DNA of 64,000 nucleotides from Halobacillus campisalis (GCF_030345335.1 NZ_JAPVRC010000006.1:62001-126000); one strand, 5' to 3'. Positions 9,534 through 19,706 are shown, counted from the first letter of the stretch. Notes: a model not told the origin generated them from the letters alone. Program-made: numbers and translations.

Positions 9534-9817
9534 AAAAAAACAACCCCTCCAAGTAGTGACAAATTTCAAAAAATAAGCTAGAATGGAAAGCCAACCTTAA
9601 ATAAAAAAGATGATCTATGGCTTGTTTTCTGGTTATCCGCTGATTCGAAGCAATTTGTTTTCCATTTTCGTATTCCTGTCATACAATAGAAGTACATCAA
9701 TCCTTACGCTATTGCATCACGAGGGTTAAAGCTTTAACCTGAAGGGTAAGTTATTTATAAGCGATTTAGGGTTTACGATCCCTTCCGCCTACAAATCGAT
9801 AGAAGGGAGAGAGAGAA

Positions 9818-10519
9818 ATGGAAATCGAACGCATTAATGAGAACACTGTTAAATTTTATGTTTCCTATCACGACGTAGAACAGCTAGGCTTTGACCGCGA
9901 AGAGATATGGTATAACCGCGAACGCAGCGAACAGCTTTTTTGGGAAATGATGGATGAAGTTAATGACCAAGAGAACTTTCAAGCTGACGGTCCGCTTTGG
10001 ATTCAAGTTCAAGCAATGGACAAAGGGCTAGAAGTGATCGTTACTAAAGCGCAGGTTTCCCAAGATGGTCAAAAGCTCGAACTCCCTAGTGATGAGGGTA
10101 AATCAATTGATGTACCTGTAGACGAAAACCTTGATAATCTACTTGACGATAAATATAATTCAGATGCAGAAGAATCCACAAATGATCAAGATGAATCCGA
10201 TGAGGACGATTTAGCTCCGCTTAATTTCACTTTACGCTTTACTGACTTTGAAGATGTCATTCAATTAAGTCACTATATGGATAATAAAGCGAATCTACTT
10301 GATGACGCATTGTATCATTTTGAAAGTGCTTATTATTTATATATTCAGTTCAACGATGAAAATATGAGTGATAATGAACAAGAAAATATTCTTAGTCAGT
10401 TAATGGAATTTGGACATGAATCCTCTGTAACGATTTATCGTCTTCAGGAGTATGGAAAATCAATATTTGCTGAGCAGGCACTTCAGCAAGTGAAAGAACA
10501 TTTCCCAGCTGATAAGTAA
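9818..10519 (+). CDS. mecA: Adaptor protein MecA
   Basis: 233 aa. MecA delivers substrates such as the competence regulator ComK to the ClpCP protease and promotes ClpC assembly. The N-terminal substrate-binding domain starts MEIERINENTVKFYVSY. A Glu/Asp-rich linker (about 110-135) separates it from the C-terminal ClpC-binding domain, which begins about residue 140 (LNFTLRFTDFEDVI). The linker is longer and more acidic than usual, in line with a halophile. The start follows AAGGGAGAGAGAG. A terminator follows, so it is monocistronic. Confidence 0.95.
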   Translation: MEIERINENTVKFYVSYHDVEQLGFDREEIWYNRERSEQLFWEMMDEVNDQENFQADGPLWIQVQAMDKGLEVIVTKAQVSQDGQKLELPSDEGKSIDVPVDENLDNLLDDKYNSDAEESTNDQDESDEDDLAPLNFTLRFTDFEDVIQLSHYMDNKANLLDDALYHFESAYYLYIQFNDENMSDNEQENILSQLMEFGHESSVTIYRLQEYGKSIFAEQALQQVKEHFPADK

Positions 10520-10521
10520 AC

Positions 10522-10549
10522 GCGCACTTTATGTAGTGCGCTTTTTTTT
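10522..10549 (+). terminator. mecA terminator
   Basis: Stem GCGCACT / AGTGCGC (10522-10528, 10535-10541) followed by eight T. Confidence 0.92.
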
Positions 10550-10605
10550 GTTTATTAAAGGGTTTTACGTAGTTATGTCGAATGTACGAATAAAGGAGGT
10601 GACGT

Positions 10606-11748
10606 ATGTTCTACGCATATAATGAGAATGGCAAACTCTCTTCTTTATTTCAGGAGCCTGCATCTGTTCTCCAACAATTAAAAAAAGAATCTTCATTTTA
10701 CTGCCCCACTTGTAAAGAACCCCTCATCGTAAAATCTGGTAGCAGCACGACCCCTCACTTTGCGCATTTTCCGTCCAGCACTTGTGAAATTAAAAATCGT
10801 GGTGAAAGTGAATATCATGAATCAGGTAAATGGCTGCTTTATAAATGGCTGTCTTCCCAGGGTTTTAAGGTAGAAGTCGAAAAATTTTTACCTGGGATTC
10901 AGCAGCGACCTGATTTGTTGTTCATAGTCAATAGCAAAAAGGTCGCCGTAGAATTCCAATGTGCAACTATTCCAGTATCTGTTATACAGAAAAGAACAGA
11001 AGGTTTCAGAAAGGAGGGGATTTTCCCTTTGTGGATTCTGGGGAAAAACCAGTTGAAACGAAAAGGTGAATTTAACCTCATCTTGAATGGCCTTCATAAA
11101 TCTATAGTATATAAAATTCACGGTCAGTATCGGATGTATTTTTTGGATGTAAATGCAAAAGCTATCATTGAAACACACACGTTAGGAAGCTATTCCTCTT
11201 CTAAACACTTTGCTGCATTTAAAAATTACCGTCTTCATTCATCTTCATTCCCTCAATTATTTACTCCCTCTGTTTCTTCTGTTGAATCTCTATACCCTTT
11301 GTGGGAACAAGTACTGTACCGCTACCGTACAATTTATCGTAAACACGCGAGCAGCCGGGAAAAGCAATGGCGACAGTCTTTGTATTTGAAGAGCTTACAC
11401 TATTCTCTGATACCGAGCTTGTGTTATCTTCCTGTACAAGGGCAGGTTCTCGCAAAAGTTGAGCCCTATATTTGGCAGACACGCTTCATTACGGATTCAT
11501 TCTGTCATACAAAAATCGGAGAGGTGATTACATTTACCGAAATAGAAACCATAAGTACCGTAAATGAAGAATCGCCGAATGTACTACAGGAATATATGGA
11601 TGTCCTCGAGAAGTTTGATATTGTAACTAGGATGAGCGATAAAGGGTGGATAAAGTTAAAAGAAGTTTTATTTCACAACAACGTACATGAGGCAATTTCA
11701 GAAGACAGATGGGTTGTAAGCAAATTAAAGCAATTCAACATTTTATAG
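10606..11748 (+). CDS. coiA: Competence protein CoiA
   Basis: 380 aa, CoiA family, required for processing of internalised DNA in transformation. Residues 30-60 hold a C-P-T-C zinc-finger-like start, then THFAHF and a Cys that fit the N-terminal CoiA zinc domain. A nuclease-like core follows (about 85-150), with RPDLLF, VAVEFQC and the spaced Glu/Gln residues of restriction-endonuclease folds. AAAGGAGGTGACGT is an almost ideal ribosome site. Placement after mecA and before pepF matches B. subtilis, and suggests the organism keeps a competence programme. Confidence 0.93.
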   Translation: MFYAYNENGKLSSLFQEPASVLQQLKKESSFYCPTCKEPLIVKSGSSTTPHFAHFPSSTCEIKNRGESEYHESGKWLLYKWLSSQGFKVEVEKFLPGIQQRPDLLFIVNSKKVAVEFQCATIPVSVIQKRTEGFRKEGIFPLWILGKNQLKRKGEFNLILNGLHKSIVYKIHGQYRMYFLDVNAKAIIETHTLGSYSSSKHFAAFKNYRLHSSSFPQLFTPSVSSVESLYPLWEQVLYRYRTIYRKHASSREKQWRQSLYLKSLHYSLIPSLCYLPVQGQVLAKVEPYIWQTRFITDSFCHTKIGEVITFTEIETISTVNEESPNVLQEYMDVLEKFDIVTRMSDKGWIKLKEVLFHNNVHEAISEDRWVVSKLKQFNIL

Positions 11749-11821
11749 GAAAAGGCAGGATTTCTACTTTTCATCTAGAATAATTTAGTGTGACGAAATA
11801 CTTTCGAGGAGGACTTTTTAC

Positions 11822-13627
11822 ATGGCATCGACAAAGCAATTACCTAAAAGAGATGAAATACCAAAAGAACGAACGTGGGATTTAGAATCCATATTTGAAA
11901 CAGATGAACAATGGTATAAGCAATTTGAGGATGTAAAGGATTTAGTGCCTGAGATTGAAAAGTTCAAAGGTACGCTAGGAGAGTCTGCTGGTCAATTATA
12001 TAAATTATTAAAGCTGCAGGATGAAATATCAAACCAAATTGGTCTTTTGTTTACTTATGCCCACATGAGGAATGACCAGGATACCACAAATTCTTATTAT
12101 CAGGAAATGAACGCAAAAGCAGAGAGCTTATATACTAAAGTTGCTTCTTCCATGAGTTTTATTACTCCTGAAATTTTAGCGCTCCCTGAGGGAACGATCG
12201 ATCAGTTTTTAAGCGAGAATCCTGATTTGAAATTGTATGAACATGCGTTAAAAGAAGTGACTCGCCGCCGCGAGCATGTACTTAGTGAACAGGAAGAACG
12301 GTTGCTTGCCGGATTCTCTGAAGTGGCATCGAATCCTTCTCAAACGTTTGGTGCGTTAAATAATGCAGATTTGGCGTTTCCTTCTATTAAAAATGAAGAA
12401 GGGGAGGAGGTTGATCTTACTCATGGAAGATACGTAGGTTTCTTGAAGTCAGAAAACCGTCAAGTCAGGAAAGCAGCTTTTAAAGCTATGTACGATACAT
12501 TTGGCCAATTCAAAAATACATTTGCTTCTACACTAAGCGGTAATGTGAAAAAGAATAACTACTTCGCTTCTGCAAAGAAATATGAACGAGCAAGAGAAGC
12601 TGCTCTTGACAGAAACAACATTCCGGAAGCGGTTTACGACAATTTGATTGAAGCAGTAAATGAGCGACTGCCTTTATTACATCGTTATGTGGAATTGCGT
12701 AAGAAGGTGTTAGAGCTTGATGAATTGCATATGTATGATATGTACACCCCCCTGATTCAAGATGCTGAACTTGAAGTGTCCTATGAAGAAGCTCAAGAGC
12801 TCGTAGTCAATGGCCTTGCCCCGCTAGGACAAGACTATGTGGACGTAGTTAAAGAAGGCTTTGCCAACCGCTGGATCGATGTAGAAGAAAATAAAGGGAA
12901 ACGGAGTGGAGCTTATTCTTCCGGACATTACGGGACAAACCCTTTCATTCTTATGAATTGGCAGGATGACGTGAACAATCTATTCACCCTCGCTCACGAA
13001 CTCGGTCATTCATTGCACAGTTACTACACTCACAAAAATCAGCCTTATCGGTATGGAAACTACTCGATTTTTGTTGCTGAAGTAGCATCGACTTGTAATG
13101 AGGCATTGTTGAACGATTATATGCTGAAGAAGACGAACGATAAAAAAGAAAAGCTATACTTGCTGAACAATTTTTTAGAAGGCTTCAGAGGCACTGTGTT
13201 CCGTCAAACGATGTTCGCTGAATTTGAGCATGAGATTCACGTGCAGGCACAAAATGGTGAAGCGCTGACAGCCGATAAATTAACAGAAATTTATTATGAC
13301 CTCAATAAGAAATACTTTGGAGAAGAACTTGTCATAGATGAAGAAATAGGTCTTGAATGGGCACGTATTCCTCACTTTTATATGGGGTACTACGTCTATC
13401 AATATTCCACAGGTTACGCAGCTGCCACTACTTTAGCTGAGCAAATTTTATCTGAGGGCAAACCAGCCGTCGATCGTTATATGAGCTTTCTGGAAGCTGG
13501 AAGCAGTGACTACCCAATCGAAGTTTTAAAACAAGCAGGTGTAGATATGACTTCAAAGGACCCTGTTTACGAAGCACTGGACGTCTTTGAACAAAAGTTA
13601 AATGAAATGGAAGAATTATTGAAATAG
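11822..13627 (+). CDS. pepF: Oligoendopeptidase F
   Basis: 601 aa M3-family zinc metallopeptidase that cleaves oligopeptides in the cytoplasm. Zinc motif HELGH at residues 392-396, with the third ligand expected in the Glu-rich helix VAEVASTCNEALL. Full family length. ATG preceded by CGAGGAGG. In B. subtilis the same gene (yjbG) lies here, and overexpression affects peptide signalling; combined with the opp importer this gives uptake plus hydrolysis. Confidence 0.96.
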   Translation: MASTKQLPKRDEIPKERTWDLESIFETDEQWYKQFEDVKDLVPEIEKFKGTLGESAGQLYKLLKLQDEISNQIGLLFTYAHMRNDQDTTNSYYQEMNAKAESLYTKVASSMSFITPEILALPEGTIDQFLSENPDLKLYEHALKEVTRRREHVLSEQEERLLAGFSEVASNPSQTFGALNNADLAFPSIKNEEGEEVDLTHGRYVGFLKSENRQVRKAAFKAMYDTFGQFKNTFASTLSGNVKKNNYFASAKKYERAREAALDRNNIPEAVYDNLIEAVNERLPLLHRYVELRKKVLELDELHMYDMYTPLIQDAELEVSYEEAQELVVNGLAPLGQDYVDVVKEGFANRWIDVEENKGKRSGAYSSGHYGTNPFILMNWQDDVNNLFTLAHELGHSLHSYYTHKNQPYRYGNYSIFVAEVASTCNEALLNDYMLKKTNDKKEKLYLLNNFLEGFRGTVFRQTMFAEFEHEIHVQAQNGEALTADKLTEIYYDLNKKYFGEELVIDEEIGLEWARIPHFYMGYYVYQYSTGYAAATTLAEQILSEGKPAVDRYMSFLEAGSSDYPIEVLKQAGVDMTSKDPVYEALDVFEQKLNEMEELLK

Positions 13628-13829
13628 TCTGAAGAAGTATTTGCTGACGGGAAAGTTACTGGGGAGACTTGATTACGAGGTGAATTTATTTACCGTAAGA
13701 AACGAACGGGTGGTGTTGGAAATAATTCGCTTTCCTGCGGGGGTCTCACCTTTTCCCGACCACCCCATTCAATTGGATCGATGAAAATTTCTTCCTAATA
13801 AGGAAAATATGTGATTTTAATAGAACCAT
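13628..13829 (+). other. Intergenic stretch with inverted repeats
   Basis: No gene is supported. The stretch holds a GGTGAATTTATTTACC pairing and a GGGTGGT ... ACCACCC pairing about 45 bases apart, then a terminator. It could be a structured 3' UTR of pepF or a small RNA; this is only a folding impression by eye. Confidence 0.3.
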
Positions 13830-13868
13830 AAAATTCCGGGGATTCAAGAGAACCCCCGGAATTTTTTT
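13830..13868 (+). terminator. Terminator downstream of pepF
   Basis: Stem AAATTCCGGGG / CCCCCGGAATTT followed by at least six T on the plus strand. The hairpin overlaps the end of the convergent small gene at 13844-14020. Confidence 0.85.
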
Positions 13869-14020
13869 TGGTGAAATAGAAGTGAGAAGAAGAAATAAAT
13901 CGATAGAACCAACAGAGGCGTCGTAATATAAAGAGGATATAGGCGCATGAGCGCAAAAAGATGGAAGATACCAATGATTATAAATGCAATGATATATAAG
14001 ATGATGAACCATACTTTCAT
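13844..14020 (-). CDS. Small membrane protein (YizD position)
   Basis: 58 aa on the minus strand: start ATG at 14020 with AAGGGAGTCCAGG upstream, stop TGA at 13844. Residues 4-25 and 30-52 are hydrophobic, separated by a short turn, and the tail HQKKFRGFS is basic, so two membrane helices are likely. It sits between pepF and spxH, the place of yizD in B. subtilis, a protein of similar size. Orthology is inferred from position only. Confidence 0.6.
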   Translation of the reverse strand: MKVWFIILYIIAFIIIGIFHLFALMRLYPLYITTPLLVLSIYFFFSLLFHQKKFRGFS

Positions 14021-14122
14021 AACCCTGGACTCCCTTTTTGTATAGTCAATTCATAGATATTCTATTCAAAAAGGACGAGATTATGAGCGCGCAATTGATA
14101 AATTATCTATTCGGAAAATATT

Positions 14123-14169
14123 AAAAAACCCGTCACGGAAAGCCGATACATAGCAGCTTTCCGTGGCGG
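14123..14169 (-). terminator. Terminator of the yjbK-yjbI-spxH unit
   Basis: 13-bp stem with one mismatch (CCGTCACGGAAAG / CTTTCCGTGGCGG, arms 14129-14141 and 14157-14169). Read on the minus strand it ends in TTTTTT. It lies just past the spxH stop. Confidence 0.88.
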
Positions 14170-14173
14170 ATTT

Positions 14174-15061
14174 TCAAATATCGGTATACTCCCAGAACGC
14201 TCCGTGCTTCACAGGAACTTCTCTGGCTTTTTGTTTAAGAACAAGCTTCTTCATTTCTTTTTTCGTTTGCTGTTCCGTCCAGTCATATACGACTGAAATT
14301 TCTTTATTGGCAACGAATCGATAGTGGCTTAAGAAGTCTTCAAGACTCGGTTTCGTTGAAGGTTTTGGGTCTTTCTGGAGCATTTCCTTCAACACTTTCA
14401 CGTAAACTTCATAAGAATAAATGCCTGTGATTTTTAGTCCTGCTTCTTCTTCTGATTCATTAAAGACGACGATGGATGGAGCTGAGTCCACTTCCATTTC
14501 GCGAGTTAATTTAATATCGCATTGAAGGGCTTTCCTGGCTGATTCTGAGTGCAAGTCTTTTTCAAACTCTTTAACGTCCAGACGACTTTTTTCTGCACAC
14601 TCGATCAACACCTTCTCATCGGATATATCTTTTTTTTCAAGAAAAACATATTCCTGAACTTTGCGCAGAAAGCGCATACCCGCTTTCTTTCCTTGAAGCT
14701 CCGCTGCCTTGACGGCTACAGCTGTGGCTAAGGGTGAAGAAATTGGATTCTCCAGCCAAACATCACCATCACAGCACATACCAGTCCGGGAACCAGTGTT
14801 ATCCCATACTTTCTTCAGCTTTTCAGAATTTGAGGAATTACTTTGCTGAAGTGATGCCAAATTGCCACTGACAATAGGGCGAATGGTAAAGAATCGACCA
14901 TATTCGATGGTAAGCTTTTTTAATATGGGTTCAAGTGACCAACATTCCGGGCAAAGTGGGTCAATGAACACATACATCTCGATAGGTCTTTTGAGTAGAT
15001 CAAAAAAACCTGTCGACGTACCCTGCTGCTCATTTGAGCTTTCTAAGCTTTTCCAACTCAC
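14174..15061 (-). CDS. spxH: ClpXP adaptor SpxH (YjbH), DsbA-like
   Basis: 295 aa, thioredoxin/DsbA-like fold. SpxH binds Spx and presents it to ClpXP; it is itself stress sensitive. The active-site-like motif is Cys37-Pro-Glu-Cys40 in IDPLCPECWS, and the conserved MCCDGDVW follows about residue 100. A GTG start overlaps the yjbI stop (GTGA), with GAAAGGAG upstream, so translation is coupled to the haemoglobin gene. With spx, mecA and coiA in the same 7 kb this forms a proteolysis/redox control neighbourhood. Confidence 0.94.
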   Translation of the reverse strand: MSWKSLESSNEQQGTSTGFFDLLKRPIEMYVFIDPLCPECWSLEPILKKLTIEYGRFFTIRPIVSGNLASLQQSNSSNSEKLKKVWDNTGSRTGMCCDGDVWLENPISSPLATAVAVKAAELQGKKAGMRFLRKVQEYVFLEKKDISDEKVLIECAEKSRLDVKEFEKDLHSESARKALQCDIKLTREMEVDSAPSIVVFNESEEEAGLKITGIYSYEVYVKVLKEMLQKDPKPSTKPSLEDFLSHYRFVANKEISVVYDWTEQQTKKEMKKLVLKQKAREVPVKHGAFWEYTDI

Positions 15062-15459
15062 ATCGATTCTCCTTTCTCATCCTCTGGTGTATTCATCATA
15101 TGGTTGGCAGTCATCGTTAATCTGTCCAACATGGCTGTTCTATAAGGTTCTTCAATTTCAGCATCCGTAAGAGCACGGTCCATACAAAAGAGCCAAGCAT
15201 CTCTGCGTGACGGAGTAATAGTAAAAGGAAGATGACGTGCTCGCAGCATCGGGTGTCCATGCTCTTGAATATATAAGGGGGGTCCCCCGAAAAATTGAGT
15301 GAGAAATTGTTTCTGTTTACGTCTCGTCTCTGTCAAATCATCTGGGAAGATCGGTATAAGGTCCGGATGCTCACTTACATATTTATAAAAATGGTCGACG
15401 AGTTCATTTAATTTTTCTTCTCCAATTGCTTCATAAATAGTGCCTGGTGTAGGTTGCAT
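15058..15459 (-). CDS. yjbI: Truncated haemoglobin (group II, YjbI)
   Basis: 133 aa, trHbO type. Family features seen: PPLYIQEHGHPMLRARH with the proximal-His region, and WLFCMDRAL with the conserved Trp of group II globins. The ATG at 15459 has AGGAAGGG upstream and gives the usual length of about 132 aa; the longer upstream reading is not supported. It is coupled to spxH by a four-base overlap, as in B. subtilis, where the globin is known to assist in nitrosative or oxidative control of YjbH. Confidence 0.93.
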   Translation of the reverse strand: MQPTPGTIYEAIGEEKLNELVDHFYKYVSEHPDLIPIFPDDLTETRRKQKQFLTQFFGGPPLYIQEHGHPMLRARHLPFTITPSRRDAWLFCMDRALTDAEIEEPYRTAMLDRLTMTANHMMNTPEDEKGESM

Positions 15460-15513
15460 AAAATCCCTTCCTGTCTGTTTATTCATTTTAGCAACGGTCA
15501 ACTCTCTCGGCAA

Positions 15514-16095
15514 CTAATCTGATTGAGGCTTAGCATTGAAAAACCGTTTAATCTTATTATCTGTTTTTCGCTTTGGAATATGTTGTGCAGTTAATAGTTC
15601 TTCAAATACTTTTTTACCTGATTCGTAATCAGCTGCTTCAAGTTCAAGTTCATAATCATTTCGCTCAAAATAAAAGCTTTGATCCAAAACTACAGTTGTT
15701 CCTTTGTAATCTTTTTCCTTGCGTCTTGTCATAAGAGAACCCATATACCGTAGTTCCGCTATGTCAATGCCTGCCTCTTGTAGTTGGTTTTGCACATAAG
15801 TTGTGGATGTCGGACGGTTGAGCATCCATTGGTTTACCTCATCCTCTGTAAGGTTATCGTGTGTTTCAAGTAAACCTTCCTCATGGGGTTGTTTCAATGT
15901 CAGGGTCCATTGATCTTTTTTTCTCCTAATACGTAAAGCGGACCCTTGTTGTCTTAATTTGAAGTCTTCAGTTTCAAAGTAATAGTTGGTCTGTTCAATA
16001 AGTTCCTCAGAATCGAAAGATAAATGCTCATACAACTTAACAAACTCTTCTTCAGTCAATATGTTTTTAAATTCGATTTCAATTTCTTGGGTCAT
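15514..16095 (-). CDS. yjbK: CYTH-domain triphosphate-tunnel protein YjbK
   Basis: 193 aa. The CYTH signature ExExK is at the N-terminus (EIEIEFK, residues 4-10), followed by paired basic and acidic beta strands of a triphosphate tunnel (RIRRKKDQWTLTLK, ELELEAADYE). Family members hydrolyse inorganic triphosphate or bind nucleotides; the exact substrate is unknown. It is first of the minus-strand yjbK-yjbI-spxH unit and divergent from relQ, whose regulatory region it shares. Confidence 0.9.
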   Translation of the reverse strand: MTQEIEIEFKNILTEEEFVKLYEHLSFDSEELIEQTNYYFETEDFKLRQQGSALRIRRKKDQWTLTLKQPHEEGLLETHDNLTEDEVNQWMLNRPTSTTYVQNQLQEAGIDIAELRYMGSLMTRRKEKDYKGTTVVLDQSFYFERNDYELELEAADYESGKKVFEELLTAQHIPKRKTDNKIKRFFNAKPQSD

Positions 16096-16266
16096 TTGTC
16101 CTTCACCTCTATTATCAATTATGATTTATTTAGGTCTTAAATTGCAAAGATTAACCATTAAAGAGAGTTATTTTCTATTGGGAACTGGGAAATATGATAC
16201 AATGATTATAAAAGTTGAGTTCTTAAAAGCTATGGAAAAGGTTACATAAAGGTGGTGCTCGGAAGC

Positions 16267-16914
16267 ATGGATTGGGATATATTTATGGCACCCTACGCTC
16301 AAGTGGTGGATGAATTAAAGGTGAAATTAAAAGGCATGAGACAGCAGTTCGAATATGAGCGTGATCAATCGCCTATTGAATTTGTAACAGGGCGCGTTAA
16401 ACCGAAATCGAGTATAATTGAGAAAGCGATGCGAAAAGGGGTTAATTTACAAGAAATCGAAAGAGAACTCCAGGATATAGCAGGCATTCGTGTTGTCTGT
16501 CAATTTGTTGACGATATTTATGAAGTCGTGGACATGCTGAAGAATCGACATGATTTTGATATTGTTGAGCAGAAGGATTATATTACTGAAAAGAAAGACA
16601 GCGGTTACCGCTCTTTCCATGTGATTATCAGTTATCCTGTGGAAACAATCCACGGCGAGAAATTAGTCCAGGCTGAGATTCAGATTCGCACACTAGCGAT
16701 GAATTTTTGGGCGACGAACGAACACTCTTTAAATTATAAATACGCCGGCCAAATGCCTGCTGAAGTTCGATCAAGATTAAAAAGAGCGGCAGAGGCTGCC
16801 TTTCAGCTGGATGAAGAGATGTCGAAAATTAAAAATGAAATTCAGGAAGCACAAAAAGTCTTCAATCGTAAAGAAGAACAAGATAAGAAGACTAACAAAC
16901 GAGAAAGGAGATGA
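16267..16914 (+). CDS. relQ: Small alarmone synthetase RelQ (YjbM)
   Basis: 215 aa, single-domain (p)ppGpp synthetase. RelA/SpoT synthetase motifs are present: [20 protein letters not shown] (ATP side), [17 protein letters not shown], and [26 protein letters not shown] (acceptor site; given here only as a landmark near residues 130-155). There is no hydrolase domain. ATG 16267 fits the start of known RelQ proteins and has AAAGGTGG upstream; an in-frame GTG at 16252 overlaps that site. It is followed eight bases later by nadK. Confidence 0.94.
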   Translation: MDWDIFMAPYAQVVDELKVKLKGMRQQFEYERDQSPIEFVTGRVKPKSSIIEKAMRKGVNLQEIERELQDIAGIRVVCQFVDDIYEVVDMLKNRHDFDIVEQKDYITEKKDSGYRSFHVIISYPVETIHGEKLVQAEIQIRTLAMNFWATNEHSLNYKYAGQMPAEVRSRLKRAAEAAFQLDEEMSKIKNEIQEAQKVFNRKEEQDKKTNKRERR

Positions 16915-16921
16915 AGTTGAT

Positions 16922-17728
16922 ATGAAGTTCTCGATCCTCTCTAAAGGCGATAAAAAATCAAACGAAATTCGCTCCAAGATAAAAAACTACTTGACCGAAT
17001 TCAAACTAGAGTATAACGAAGAAGAGCCTGACTTAGCTATTTCTGTAGGCGGAGATGGCACACTTCTCGAAGCTTTTCATACGTATGTCCACCGTCTTGA
17101 TAAGACAGCTTTTATTGGTGTACATACAGGGCATTTAGGATTCTATGCAGACTGGACGCCTGATGAATTAGAAAAGCTGATCATAGAAATTGCTCGAACC
17201 CCTTATCAAGTTGTGGAATATCCTCTACTAGAGGTGACGATCCGCCCTAAAGACGGAGGTGGAGAAGATAGATACTTAGCGCTGAATGAATGCGCAATAA
17301 AAACATCAGAGGGTTCGGTGGTTCTTGACATTGAAATTAAAGGCGACCATTTTGAAACGTTCAGAGGAGACGGCCTTTGTGTATCTACTCCATCAGGAAG
17401 CACAGCTTACAATAAAGCGTTAGGAGGAGCTATTTTACACCCTTCTCTCGAAGCTATTCAAATCGCAGAAATGGCTTCAATCAATAACCGGGTCTTCCGT
17501 ACAATAGGTTCTCCGCTCATTTTGCCTGGTCACCATACATGTCTGTTGAAACCTTTGAACGATAAAAGTTTCTTATTCACAATTGATCATATCACTCGAA
17601 CTTATAAAGACGTAAAGTCGATTCAGTGCCGCGTTGCTAAAGAACGGGTAAGGTTTGCGCGTTTCCGTCCTTTCCCATTTTGGAAACGAGTCCATGATTC
17701 CTTTGTATCCGATGAGTACTCTAACTAA
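16922..17728 (+). CDS. nadK: NAD kinase
   Basis: 268 aa, makes NADP from NAD and ATP or polyphosphate. The GGDGT motif (about residue 42, [12 protein letters not shown]), the NE motif in LNECAIK and the [17 protein letters not shown] loop are intact. ATG 16922 follows GAAAGGAGATG; the reading frame is open further upstream but overlaps relQ in another frame. Operon order relQ-nadK-yjbO matches yjbMNO of B. subtilis. Confidence 0.95.
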   Translation: MKFSILSKGDKKSNEIRSKIKNYLTEFKLEYNEEEPDLAISVGGDGTLLEAFHTYVHRLDKTAFIGVHTGHLGFYADWTPDELEKLIIEIARTPYQVVEYPLLEVTIRPKDGGGEDRYLALNECAIKTSEGSVVLDIEIKGDHFETFRGDGLCVSTPSGSTAYNKALGGAILHPSLEAIQIAEMASINNRVFRTIGSPLILPGHHTCLLKPLNDKSFLFTIDHITRTYKDVKSIQCRVAKERVRFARFRPFPFWKRVHDSFVSDEYSN

Positions 17729-18578
17729 AGTTTTCCGTGTCCATAAAGAAGGTGTCTTACGTGAATTTATGCGTTCCGATTTGAAATTCTCCAGACAGTT
17801 ATTAAAAAAAGTCAAAACGGCCGGAAAATTATTTGTAAATGGTGGAAAAGCTGACTTGAACTATCCGGTCAAGCGGGGTGATCTTCTCAAAGTCGTTTTT
17901 CCGAAGGAGGAGAGGGGCCTTCGTATGACTGGTGAGCAGGTCCCTCTATCTATCATATATGAAGATGAAGACATTCTCGTTTTGAACAAACCACCTGGAA
18001 TTGCGGTGTCCCCGGGAAGGGATCATTCCTCGGGCACACTAGCTCAAGGTATACTCTACTACTACGATGAGCATGATATACCTTTCACCGTCCACATTGT
18101 TACCAGGTTGGACCGGGACACTTCAGGGTTGATTCTTGTGGCGAAGCATTCGTATAGCCATTCAGTGTTGACAGCGCAAGGAATCATGGTGGATAGGAAA
18201 TATACAGCTTTAGTAGAGGGTAGGAACCTGGAGAATGAAGGCACGATCGATAAACCAATCAGGCGGAATTCCTCATCAATCATCCAACGTGAAGTTCATG
18301 AAGAAGGGAAAAAAGCTATAACAGAATTCCGGGTGCTTGATAAGGCCTCTTCGAGCAGTAAAATTCAATGTAAAATTCTTACAGGTCGTACCCATCAAAT
18401 ACGGGTACACATGGCGTCTTTAAATTCTCCGATACTTGGTGACTCTCTGTATGGAAGTGCGTTTAAAGGATTGAAAGGGCAAGCCTTGCATTGCCATGAG
18501 CTTGCTGTGGTCCACCCCTGGACCGGTAAATGTATGAAATTTACGTGCAGTCATCCAAAAGAGTGGGATTATATTTAA
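17694..18578 (+). CDS. RluA/RluD-family pseudouridine synthase (YjbO)
   Basis: About 294 aa. The N-terminal S4-like RNA-binding region precedes the catalytic domain; the catalytic Asp lies in [13 protein letters not shown], and GRTHQIRVH is the conserved late motif. It modifies uridine in structured RNA, exact target unknown. The start is uncertain: ATG 17694 or 17712, both inside the end of nadK and without a strong ribosome site, so translation is probably coupled to nadK. Confidence 0.9.
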   Translation: MIPLYPMSTLTKVFRVHKEGVLREFMRSDLKFSRQLLKKVKTAGKLFVNGGKADLNYPVKRGDLLKVVFPKEERGLRMTGEQVPLSIIYEDEDILVLNKPPGIAVSPGRDHSSGTLAQGILYYYDEHDIPFTVHIVTRLDRDTSGLILVAKHSYSHSVLTAQGIMVDRKYTALVEGRNLENEGTIDKPIRRNSSSIIQREVHEEGKKAITEFRVLDKASSSSKIQCKILTGRTHQIRVHMASLNSPILGDSLYGSAFKGLKGQALHCHELAVVHPWTGKCMKFTCSHPKEWDYI

Positions 18579-18581
18579 AAG

Positions 18582-18615
18582 CAGACTCCCGATCATAAAG
18601 GAGTCTGTTTTTTTT
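18582..18615 (+). terminator. relQ-nadK-yjbO terminator
   Basis: Stem CAGACTCC / GGAGTCTG (18582-18589, 18600-18607) followed by eight T. Confidence 0.9.
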
Positions 18616-18892
18616 AACGTAATTAATTGGGAGAATAACAAAAACATCTAGAGCGATGCTTCATATAAAGAACAATTGCTTTCCAGTGAGAACCGGTTCA
18701 GGGCTTTTGTATGTGAGGATGGTGACTTTAGGCTATTATTAAGAATGCTTTTATTCAATCGATTTTGAGAAGCAAATCTATAGTGTGGGGGCCTGCTAAC
18801 CATTCCCTGACGCCCCGATCCACTCAAGAAATGTCTCTGAATCAATATTTTACTATGAAAAATCAATAATGACGTTTAACATATCTTTATGA
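18616..18892. other. Intergenic stretch, nothing certain
   Basis: A 72-codon minus-strand frame (18648-18866, Ser/Arg-rich) runs through it but has no ribosome site or recognisable family. No RNA or repeat seen. Confidence 0.3.
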
Positions 18893-19633
18893 TTAAGAGT
18901 AGTAGTTGAACTTTTCTTCTACTAAAGGCATAGAAGATGGGACGCTCACCGTTTTTTCTTCGGGCAGGCGGAAGGCAGTCAGCTTATTCCCAAATACACA
19001 TCCGGTGTCTATATTGACTGTTTTATTTACGTATCTCGGCTCATAGACAGGGGTATGACCGTAAACAACCCAGCGGCTGCCACTATAGCTTTGGGCCCAG
19101 TCTCTTCTTTCCGGACGCCCATCCGGCAGCTTGGCCCCAGTTATATCACCGTATAGAACAAATGTCTTCACTTGTTTATTGTTACGTCCGATATCCTCTT
19201 CCCGGATACCTGCATGAGCAATGACAGCATTGACATCAGGGACTTCCAGATAAAGCGAAGAGGTCTCAACGAGCTCGAGAAATTCTGATTTGACTTCCTT
19301 TTGTTCGTCTTTTGGCAATGCATAATACTCAGCTGACGTGGTTTCCAGACCGTGTTTTTCCTGGACAGGGTTTCCTTTGAAAAATCGATTTAGCTTGTCG
19401 CAGTGGTTGCCAGGAATATATTTCGCCATTTTTTCTTTTACGACTAGCTGATAAACTAATCGGATCGTATCAATAGAGGAGGGACCTCTATCGGTTATAT
19501 CTCCTAAAAATATAGGGGTACGTCCTTCAGGGTGAATAGGAAGACCATTTTCCCACTCATAGCCTAGCTTTGAGAAGAGCAACTTAAGTTCCTTAAGACA
19601 TCCATGTACATCACCAATCACATCAATTTTCAA
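18893..19633 (-). CDS. prpE: Metallophosphatase PrpE
   Basis: 246 aa PPP-family metallophosphoesterase. Motifs GDVHG (residues 7-11), GDITDRG and PGNHCDK provide the dinuclear metal site; a later His in VYGHTP completes it. In Bacillus PrpE hydrolyses Ap4A and acts on spore germination. Start is TTG at 19633 with AGGAGG nine bases upstream. In B. subtilis (yjbP) it also follows yjbO. Confidence 0.93.
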   Translation of the reverse strand: MKIDVIGDVHGCLKELKLLFSKLGYEWENGLPIHPEGRTPIFLGDITDRGPSSIDTIRLVYQLVVKEKMAKYIPGNHCDKLNRFFKGNPVQEKHGLETTSAEYYALPKDEQKEVKSEFLELVETSSLYLEVPDVNAVIAHAGIREEDIGRNNKQVKTFVLYGDITGAKLPDGRPERRDWAQSYSGSRWVVYGHTPVYEPRYVNKTVNIDTGCVFGNKLTAFRLPEEKTVSVPSSMPLVEEKFNYYS

Positions 19634-19706
19634 GTGAATAACCTCCTATTTCTTCCATTAAAAAAGGCAGAGAAACTTCTGTAAGCTTCCCCACCTTTGT
19701 TTGAAT

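Noticed and set aside
18648-18866. 72-codon Ser/Arg-rich minus-strand frame
   Set aside because: TTG start without ribosome site, and no known family.
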